Virus record (IMG/VR): IMGVR_UViG_3300047476_000173
Coordinates: 1 to 25,931 of that record
DNA length: 25,931 nucleotides
Reading direction: 5' to 3' (one strand)
Source: a virus
The translations under genes were made by a program, and so were the position numbers. Below the pieces are notes generated by a model, which was not told the DNA's origin, ran no database searches, and saw nothing but the letters and a program-made list of their open reading frames with translations. Shown in pieces: positions 7,024 through 11,854 of the stretch (position 1 is its first letter; each line of letters begins with the position of its first letter).

Positions 7024-7432
7024 TACCGCTTACTCATTTCGTTTGCTTTCCAAATAAGATATCGCCCCATAGTCCAAAGCATTCTGTCCGACTGCTCTAA
7101 AAGGACACTTGGAGCGATACCTGTTTCGCAAGCTAGGCTGGCGATAAACCAATGAGAACTATCGTCGCCTAGCCCCTTTATTTTGGGTCGGCGACTTCAC
7201 TTGCTCCCACAGATTCGACTGATTCGAGCCAAGACTCAAAATCGAGAGTAGTTGCCTTCGTGCGGAACTCGGCGGCGTGAACCAAGAACAGAAGATAACT
7301 TATCTTCATATCTTCTTCGATCTTGCTCACCGAAATATTGAAGTGATTCTCGAACTTGACTAGATCGCTAGCCGAGCAAACTACTTCTTTAGTTTCGCCG
7401 TTTAGAAAGGTAACGCGTAGGGTTATTCTCAT
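7023..7432 (-). CDS. Tail assembly chaperone, long form made by -1 frameshift
   Basis: The short ORF (7178-7432, 84 residues) ends GAC CCA AAA TAA. The canonical slippery heptamer C-CCA-AAA lies directly before the stop. Shifting back one base at 7181 opens a frame of 52 codons ending at TAA 7025-7023. It encodes GDDSSHWFIASLACETGIAP and then a helical LIWKANEMSKR end. This has the look of the T domain in lambda G/GT-type chaperones (HW start, small helical protein). The product is 136 residues. The downstream stop overlaps the next ATG in a TAATG junction, as expected if the second frame is real. Long and short forms coat the tape measure before tube polymerisation. No start codon with a ribosome site precedes the second frame. 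Confidence 0.82.
7178..7432 (-). CDS. Tail assembly chaperone, short form (G-like)
   Basis: The unshifted product has 84 residues: a beta-strand start (MRITLRVTFLNGETKEVVCS), two helices with KFENHFNISVSKIEEDMKISYLLFLVHAAEF, and an acidic end SEVADPK. It lies between the tail tube gene and the tape measure region, where every siphovirus of this type places its chaperones. It is made by all ribosomes that do not slip at 7181-7187. The ratio to the long form is known to matter in lambda. The family is too variable to be certain from sequence alone, but position, size and frameshift site agree. Confidence 0.8.
   Translation of the reverse strand: MRITLRVTFLNGETKEVVCSASDLVKFENHFNISVSKIEEDMKISYLLFLVHAAEFRTKATTLDFESWLESVESVGASEVADPK
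7181..7187 (-). other. Programmed -1 ribosomal frameshift site CCCAAAA
   Basis: On the - strand the in-frame codons GAC CCA AAA TAA contain the heptamer C CCA AAA, which fits X-XXY-YYZ exactly (X=C, Y=A). The zero-frame stop follows immediately. Both tRNAs can re-pair after slipping back one base. The GGGG run starting 6 bases downstream may add to a stimulatory structure, but no clear pseudoknot was traced. Confidence 0.82.
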
Positions 7433-7454
7433 TTTTGATTAGTCCTTATTAGGT

Positions 7455-7871
7455 TTATAGACCAGCGGTCGAGCGGGTGATCGCCCCGACAGTCGGAAGA
7501 GTAACGTCGAACGTCTGTAGATCGCCGACCGCACCCGAAATCGGAGTGTATTGCGAGATAAGAACTGTCGCGGTGTAAGCCGGGTTAGTCGCTGAAACTG
7601 CGGTAGCGTTCGGGCGAATAACAACAGTTCCTTCAGTTCCGATTAGCGGGAACAGGGTTGCGTCCACCGAACCTGCGCCGAAGTCCTGCTGGAAGTTCAA
7701 AGTAACCGAACCGCTCTTTAGACCAGCGGCAACTTCTCTCCAGCCGTTAGAACCGAGTGAAGTCTTGTCGATCTCTTCGACAGTAATCTCAAGCGAAGCG
7801 CCAGCCAAGCTTGCCGATAGGTCAGTTCCGTTTAGACTGACGTATCTTGATGTAACAACTACTTTTGGCAT
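7455..7871 (-). CDS. Major tail tube protein
   Basis: A 138-residue beta-rich protein: VVVTSRYVSLNGTDLSASLA, LEITVEEIDKTSLGSNGWRE, SGSVTLNFQQDFGAGSVDAT, and a C-terminal VGDLQTFDVTLPTVGAITRS. These strands and the turn KTSLGSNGWREVAAGLKSGSV are typical of short siphovirus tube proteins, in which the residue after the T-S loop begins the second sheet. Position is diagnostic: directly after the tail terminator gene and before the chaperones. It should be one of the most abundant virion proteins. The gene has no extra Ig-like domain. Confidence 0.8.
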   Translation of the reverse strand: MPKVVVTSRYVSLNGTDLSASLAGASLEITVEEIDKTSLGSNGWREVAAGLKSGSVTLNFQQDFGAGSVDATLFPLIGTEGTVVIRPNATAVSATNPAYTATVLISQYTPISGAVGDLQTFDVTLPTVGAITRSTAGL

Positions 7872-7883
7872 TTTTTTCCTTTT

Positions 7884-8288
7884 TTAGTCAGCCTGAACGA
7901 CAACGTTGAACTCTGCCGCTAGGTATGTTGTTTCACCGATAGTCGTTGCGCCGTAGTTTCGCATATCGGTAACCACGACGGCGTAAGCCACGCCGCCGAG
8001 AGTCTTATCTGATTCTATCGCACGTCTGATAGACGAAGTTCCGCTAGCCGAGCAATACTCGTCCAGAGCGTTCTGTGCGGTGCGAGCGTCTGCTCGACCC
8101 ACTACTAAAGTGATCGTGAAACTGTATTCGCTAAGTGCGTTATTGAAAGCCCGGTGATAATTTATGCCCGCAGGAACGATAAGGGCAAAGGGCGGGTTCA
8201 CTAACTCCGGGAGAGTAGCCGAGCTTCGAACGTTAGCGGTAAGAAGATTAGCGGCAAGACCAGAACGAATAGCAGAAATAGAAGCCAT
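7884..8288 (-). CDS. Tail terminator / tail completion protein
   Basis: A 134-residue protein beginning ASISAIRSGLAANLLTANVR and containing PPFALIVPAGINYHRAF, then SEYSFTITLVVGRADARTAQ and a C-terminal strand TTYLAAEFNVVVQAD. The helix-then-strand layout with a PPxALV/IP segment is usual for terminators that cap the tail tube and join it to the head. Its ATG overlaps the stop of the head-tail connector (1 base at 8288) and it is followed by the tail tube gene, which is the standard order. No other candidate for this job exists in the module. Confidence 0.68.
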   Translation of the reverse strand: MASISAIRSGLAANLLTANVRSSATLPELVNPPFALIVPAGINYHRAFNNALSEYSFTITLVVGRADARTAQNALDEYCSASGTSSIRRAIESDKTLGGVAYAVVVTDMRNYGATTIGETTYLAAEFNVVVQAD

Positions 8289-8887
8289 TAGGCGAACTTC
8301 ACGATCCTATAAGGGTCTACCAACTGAGCAACGTCCGGGTCGATTCTTGCGCCCACTCGGATAAAGCCCAGATCAGGCGACGAAAGAACGCCGAGCGGGG
8401 AGTCTAGGCGCTTGAAGATTCGGCTTGACTGAATAATGGTCGCTTGCTTGATAGCGATAGGGACGGCAGACCAACCCCAAACGCCCGTAACCTTCACTAA
8501 GGCTTCTCCACCCCAGATAGGGAATGTGTAGTCGCCGATAGCTCTAATGGCATTAGAAGGCACTACTAGCCCGTCTACACGCCCGTTTAGTGGCTCTAAC
8601 TGATAGTCGTCCGCTTGCCAAACAATGTCGTAAGTTCCGTCGGCAGAAGTGTCGGTCGCTACCTGCGTAATCGTTATTGCGTCGTCTATGTTAGTTAGAA
8701 AATCGTTAGTCGCGGTGAAATAGCGAACGGCAGTCCCTGCGTTGTAGAAGCTTCGGGCGGTATACGAATCCATTAGTCGAGAAGCCGACTCGATCGCCAT
8801 TTCTAGCAAAGAATCGTCGAGATTATCCCCGATACGAAGGGCGGCTTTGACTTCCGCTAGGGTTGCGTATCCGTTAGTAATTGCCAT
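8288..8887 (-). CDS. Head-tail connector (gp6-like adaptor)
   Basis: A 199-residue protein with the helical N-terminal adaptor pattern YATLAEVKAALRIGDNLDDS, then EMAIESASRLMDSYTARSFY. A beta domain (TITQVATDTSADGTYDI) with GGEALVKVTGVWGWSAVPIA and a final helix (AIKQATIIQSSRIFKRLDSP) follow. This combination is the signature of HK97 gp6/phi-ETA-type connectors that bind the portal. In most phages the gene follows the major capsid gene directly; here the glycosyltransferase gene lies in between. Residue W at GVWGW and the R-rich C-terminal helix are conserved in actinophage relatives as far as I recall. Confidence 0.75.
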   Translation of the reverse strand: MAITNGYATLAEVKAALRIGDNLDDSLLEMAIESASRLMDSYTARSFYNAGTAVRYFTATNDFLTNIDDAITITQVATDTSADGTYDIVWQADDYQLEPLNGRVDGLVVPSNAIRAIGDYTFPIWGGEALVKVTGVWGWSAVPIAIKQATIIQSSRIFKRLDSPLGVLSSPDLGFIRVGARIDPDVAQLVDPYRIVKFA

Positions 8888-8904
8888 AAACCCATTCTAT
8901 CTGA

Positions 8905-10098
8905 TTAGCGGTTTAGCAATTTAGTAAGCGTCGGCAACCAATGATTCTGCCAAACAACTTCCGAATCGAATTGTTTAGCGAACTCGACTGACTTCTTTGA
9001 AACTCCACGCTCGGCTTTATACGCTTCTTCAAGAGCCGCGACGATCGACGGGACTAGCGGGACTTGCCAGAATGACGACTGCGAAGCGTCCCAAGTAGGT
9101 TGCCCTTCGACTAGCCAAGAGTCGTCGGAAACTAGGTCGGGGGTAGCCGCCCAGTTAGACCCGATCACCCTGCAACCTGCCGCTTGTGCTTCGATAGTGG
9201 GAACTCCGAATCCTTCTCCGAAGGACGGCGCAAGAAATACGTCCATAGCCGAGTAAAGCCCTGCTAGGTCGGTATTAGAGATTCCGTATTTATAGTCGAT
9301 AAAAGGCGGAAATAAAACTGCTTCCTTCGGGATTCCGAAAGCTTGAATCATAGTGATTAGATTCCAACCGCCCGCAGTCCCTAACGGGTCGGTGTGAAGA
9401 TAAAGAACTGCGTCCGGGTGCGACTGCCTAAAGATAGAGAAAGCGAGCAGGTTCTCGCTAAAGGCTTTCCTATGAATCAGACCCGAAGCTTTATTCGCTG
9501 CGTTCATACCGATAACGAACTCGTCCTTTACGCCGAGATAGTCCCTGCCCGGTTGCCCGCCGATCGTTGCCGTCGGCTTGAAAACCTTAGTGTCTACAAC
9601 GTGCGGGACATACTCGCACTCGATACCCTTCGACTCCATTTGGCGAACCCCGAAAGGACTCATAGCGATAGGGGTAACGTTCTCTTTCCGCAGGAACTCT
9701 TCAACTAAGGGCGGCATAGTTACGTGATCGAGTGGAGTCCACCAAGCGACCGGGTGCTTATCCCAAGCTTTACCCTTGATAACCCAACAGTCATAAAGCC
9801 CCATAAGCAAGTCGGGCTGATCGGGATTTAGCGACTTCCAGTGAGCGTGATTCATAGGGGTTACGTCGTTCGAGTAAGGGTCATTACCCCGCGCATAGTG
9901 CGGAATCTCCCCATAGGCGGTTTTATAGGTCGATCGATTGCCTTCAAGCCCGTAATTGGACTGAGCGGCTACATCAAGCCCCGCCCGCTTCATTTGCTCG
10001 ATAAGCACCTGAGCTTGCACCCCATAGCCCGTCGGTTGTCCCGGACTATTCGAGTAGAGCGTTACAGTTCCCTTTAGTTTCTGCGTAGGTTTAGTCAT
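8905..10098 (-). CDS. GT4-family glycosyltransferase inside the head gene cluster
   Basis: A 397-residue GT-B fold enzyme. The N-terminal domain starts TVTLYSNSPGQPTGYGVQAQ, with a helix for acceptor binding. The C-terminal domain has GLYSAMDVFLAPSFGEGFGV followed by PTIEAQAAGCRVIGSN, which contains the E-x7-E motif (EGFGVPTIE) that binds the nucleotide sugar in GT4 enzymes. Motif order and length are normal, so the enzyme is probably active, with an activated hexose as likely donor. It lies between the capsid and connector genes, 17 bases before the connector and behind two hairpins. This suggests a later-inserted module. Likely acceptors are virion proteins; DNA or host wall sugars are alternatives. 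Confidence 0.85.
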   Translation of the reverse strand: MTKPTQKLKGTVTLYSNSPGQPTGYGVQAQVLIEQMKRAGLDVAAQSNYGLEGNRSTYKTAYGEIPHYARGNDPYSNDVTPMNHAHWKSLNPDQPDLLMGLYDCWVIKGKAWDKHPVAWWTPLDHVTMPPLVEEFLRKENVTPIAMSPFGVRQMESKGIECEYVPHVVDTKVFKPTATIGGQPGRDYLGVKDEFVIGMNAANKASGLIHRKAFSENLLAFSIFRQSHPDAVLYLHTDPLGTAGGWNLITMIQAFGIPKEAVLFPPFIDYKYGISNTDLAGLYSAMDVFLAPSFGEGFGVPTIEAQAAGCRVIGSNWAATPDLVSDDSWLVEGQPTWDASQSSFWQVPLVPSIVAALEEAYKAERGVSKKSVEFAKQFDSEVVWQNHWLPTLTKLLNR

Positions 10099-10115
10099 TA
10101 CTCAAGCATAGCGAA

Positions 10116-10142
10116 AACCCCGCCGTTTCAAAGGGCGGGGTT
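10116..10142 (-). terminator. Hairpin terminator between capsid and glycosyltransferase genes
   Basis: A perfect 9-bp stem (AACCCCGCC with GGCGGGGTT) and a 9-base loop. On the - strand it ends GGCGGGGTTTTCGC, giving a short run of four U. It lies between the capsid gene stop (10262) and the glycosyltransferase start (10098), so it should reduce transcription from the capsid gene into the glycosyltransferase gene. Confidence 0.75.
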
Positions 10143-10200
10143 CTCTTGTCGGTAACTAGGGGGAAACCGCTATAGAAGCGTATCACAAAAACCGAGCAAA

Positions 10201-10238
10201 GGTAAACCCCGCAAGCCTACGCACTTACGGGGTCTACC
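10201..10238 (-). terminator. Long hairpin just after the capsid gene
   Basis: Arms 10224-10238 and 10201-10215 with an 8-base loop. Read as - strand RNA all 15 positions pair, two of them as G-U wobbles. Read as + strand RNA the same positions would be A-C mismatches, so the structure is built for leftward RNA. A U-rich stretch (UUUGCUCGGUUUUU) follows. It starts 23 bases after the capsid stop and may act as terminator or as a 3' stabiliser of the capsid mRNA. Confidence 0.7.
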
Positions 10239-10261
10239 AGTCTAGAACTAGGTTCTAAGGT

Positions 10262-11416
10262 TTAGCTTGCGCCACCCTTGAAGAAACCTACGTGGCTAGG
10301 AATAGTCAAGCCACCGCCGACGCGAACAGTTCCCCTGAAGGTCGTAACGTCGGTGTTGAACGCGTAGTCCGCTGACTGAGCGATCTGGATTCCACCTGCG
10401 ACGCGAACCTTGTATGAAGGCAAGTGTCCAAATAGAACTGACTTTGCGCCAGTAGCAACCGCTGGGACTGCAGGGTTCTCGTAAACCGGGTAGCCGAGCA
10501 ACTGTGCTGGCTGACCATTTACTGCGTTGTCTAGCCAGATGTAGTTACCTGCGCCGTCCTTTAGCTTGCGAGCCGCTGCGATACCTGACTTCGACATCTG
10601 GAATCCAAGACCCGGCAACACGCGAGCGCCGTCGGCAATTCCATATACCAAGTCGATTAGGTTCTCGTAAGTAGCCGCACCTGCAACTCCTGTGCCACCT
10701 GTAACAACAGAACCTGCTGAAGTAACTAGACCAGCAGTTCCAGTTGTTAGTTCGGTGTTCATAGCAATACCGAGTGAAGTTCCCAACTGCTGGGCGATAT
10801 ATGCGGTGATGTCGAACCCTGCGTCTGCTACTAGCTCGTTAGCGACACTAACTAGCGCACCGAACTTCGTAGCTCCTAGAGTAATGCTTGCGAAGGTTGG
10901 GTTGCTTTCGCCAATTGCCGAACCTGCCGCAGTTGCGGTCGAACCAGAAATTGCGGTTGCGGTTGGGATAACCAAGTTCTCGCCAGAAGTTGTGTTGAAA
11001 ACTTCTGAAGTCTGAAGCATTGGACCAACTAGAGTTGCGATCTGGAAAACTTGGTCGTAAAAACTCTGACCTACTGTGTTAGCAGAAGGCACTAGAGCCG
11101 CGCGACGTGAGAACTCAGTTCCGCGTGATTCACCGCGAGCGATCGAGCGCAAAAGGTCTGCGTCGGTAGTCGAAGTTTCGGTGGTAGGGGTGAATGAAGC
11201 CGCCGCCTGTGCCGCTTCAACCGAACGCTGGGCGACTTTCTGTGCGGTAGCGATAGAAGCGTCCGCTGAAGCAATGTCGGCTTCGATTCGGTCGATCTTC
11301 TGTAGATCTTCGGCAGATAGTCCGCGCTTCTCAGTTTCAGCAAGGTCGAGAACTTCTCGCATTTGTGAAACTAGGTTGTTGCGAACGTCTGCTTGAGCTT
11401 TGATGAACTCAGACAT
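10262..11416 (-). CDS. Major capsid protein (HK97 fold)
   Basis: A 384-residue protein with an N-terminal helical scaffold-like region (about 1-75, AQADVRNNLVSQMREVLDLA, then EADIASADASIATAQKVAQR), then a mature part with the P-domain and A-domain patterns (VFQIATLVGPMLQTSEVFNT, SVANELVADAGFDITAYIAQ, TTFRGTVRVGGGLTIPSHVG). The N-terminal region fits the delta domain that the protease removes; cleavage probably falls near residues 90-110 (GESRGTEFSRRAALVP), which is an inference. The start ATG at 11416 has AAAGGA five bases upstream. The gene is bracketed by terminators and has its own leader with repeats, so it can be expressed as a unit of its own. Identity is secure. Confidence 0.92.
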   Translation of the reverse strand: MSEFIKAQADVRNNLVSQMREVLDLAETEKRGLSAEDLQKIDRIEADIASADASIATAQKVAQRSVEAAQAAASFTPTTETSTTDADLLRSIARGESRGTEFSRRAALVPSANTVGQSFYDQVFQIATLVGPMLQTSEVFNTTSGENLVIPTATAISGSTATAAGSAIGESNPTFASITLGATKFGALVSVANELVADAGFDITAYIAQQLGTSLGIAMNTELTTGTAGLVTSAGSVVTGGTGVAGAATYENLIDLVYGIADGARVLPGLGFQMSKSGIAAARKLKDGAGNYIWLDNAVNGQPAQLLGYPVYENPAVPAVATGAKSVLFGHLPSYKVRVAGGIQIAQSADYAFNTDVTTFRGTVRVGGGLTIPSHVGFFKGGAS

Positions 11417-11452
11417 AATGTTCCTTTGTTAAATGGATTAGGGATTCTCTGC

Positions 11453-11493
11453 CGAGCAGACTCAGAACAGAACAGGTCGAGCAGACTCAGAAC
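11453..11493 (-). repeat. Two 16-bp direct repeats in the capsid gene leader
   Basis: The sequence CGAGCAGACTCAGAAC (+ strand) occurs at 11453-11468 and again at 11478-11493, offset by 25 bases. Both copies are in the untranslated leader between the tmRNA-like RNA and the capsid ATG. Such paired repeats can be binding sites for a protein or can arise by slippage. No inverted symmetry was seen within a copy. Confidence 0.85.
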
Positions 11494-11531
11494 CTATAAA
11501 CAATTCTAAATGGTGGGTGTAATGCGGAAAT

Positions 11532-11615
11532 TGGTGGACTAGCAGAGAATCGAACTCTGGTCTTAGTCGTTCCCATTTAGGGTCTTAGCGACTAATCGAA
11601 ACCATTACCTAGCCC
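11532..11615 (-). ncRNA. Compact tmRNA-like RNA without mRNA-like domain
   Basis: Read on the - strand, this 84-base element has an acceptor stem GGGCTAG (11615-11609) pairing with CTAGTCC (11542-11536). Pair three is G-U, the alanine identity element. The discriminator A and an encoded CCA follow (to 11532). The T-arm is CAGAG-TTCGATT-CTCTG. Instead of a D-stem it has AATGGTTTCGAT, the D-loop motif of tmRNA. The anticodon arm is replaced by a 7-bp stem TTAGTCG/CGACTAA, placed like tmRNA helix P2 and closed by 19 bases with a CCC/GGG inner stem. There is no tag reading frame and no usable anticodon loop. Actinobacterial tmRNA ends have the same GGTTTCGA and GGACC-TTCGATT layout, from memory. 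A degenerate tRNA is the main alternative. Confidence 0.72.
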
Positions 11616-11621
11616 GGATAA

Positions 11622-11630
11622 AGAATAGCA
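11622..11630 (-). promoter_or_regulatory. Extended -10 promoter for the tmRNA-like RNA
   Basis: The - strand reads TGCTATTCT, a TGn-TATTCT extended -10 box. Six bases separate its end from G1 of the tmRNA-like RNA at 11615, so start of transcription would coincide with the RNA's first base. No -35 box is evident, because that region is the upstream terminator stem. The arrangement terminator, promoter, RNA, capsid gene is compact and coherent. Confidence 0.5.
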
Positions 11631-11635
11631 CCGAG

Positions 11636-11680
11636 AAAAGAAAACCCCGCTAGACGAAAGGGTTAGAAAGTCTAGCGGGG
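11636..11680 (-). terminator. Strong intrinsic terminator before the tmRNA-like RNA
   Basis: An 11-bp GC-rich stem (arms 11670-11680 and 11645-11655, CCCCGCTAGAC and its complement) with a 14-base loop, followed on the - strand by TTTTCTTTTC. It lies 16 bases after the stop of the 52-residue gene. It should end most transcripts of the terminase-to-protease operon and separate them from the capsid unit. Confidence 0.88.
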
Positions 11681-11695
11681 GAACTCGCCGAGCGA

Positions 11696-11854
11696 TTAGC
11701 GAGTTTCTTCTACGGCTTTCACACGAGTTTCTTTAGTCGCGGTAGCCGAGTTCTGAATAGCGTCGATAAGATCCTTGACCACGCCGACGCTAGGGTCGCC
11801 AGCGATCTCTTTGATAAGTTTTACCGCTAGTTCGATTTCATCTTTCGTTGCCAT
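11696..11854 (-). CDS. Small helical protein after the protease (52 residues)
   Basis: This ORF begins at ATG 11854, which shares bases with the TAA of the protease gene (TAATG), and ends at 11696. It encodes a 52-residue protein: a charged helix (MATKDEIELAVKLIKEIAGD), then VVKDLIDAIQNSATATKETR and a short charged end. It is soluble and helical with no Cys. Its place between protease and capsid genes is where scaffold or capsid accessory proteins are often encoded, so a small assembly role is possible. No family is recognised. The start/stop overlap and the terminator that follows support it being a real gene. Confidence 0.7.
   Translation of the reverse strand: MATKDEIELAVKLIKEIAGDPSVGVVKDLIDAIQNSATATKETRVKAVEETR

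Noticed and set aside
10692-11396. Long + strand open frames opposite the capsid gene
   Set aside because: They mirror the Ala/Thr-rich capsid sequence and have no start signals; nothing in them resembles a protein family.
11493-11530. Separate promoter directly before the capsid gene
   Set aside because: TAGAAT and TATAGG occur on the - strand, but no acceptable -35 box lies 16-18 bases upstream of either.
11532-11615. Ordinary tRNA with anticodon AAA or AAG
   Set aside because: Neither candidate loop is closed by a 5-bp stem, position 37 would be a pyrimidine for AAA, and the D-stem is lacking. The tmRNA-like fold explains all bases better.
11532-11615. Phage attachment site made of a tmRNA 3' end
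   Set aside because: Attachment sites carry one end of the host gene; here both 5' and 3' acceptor strands are present and pair. No integrase was seen in the window.
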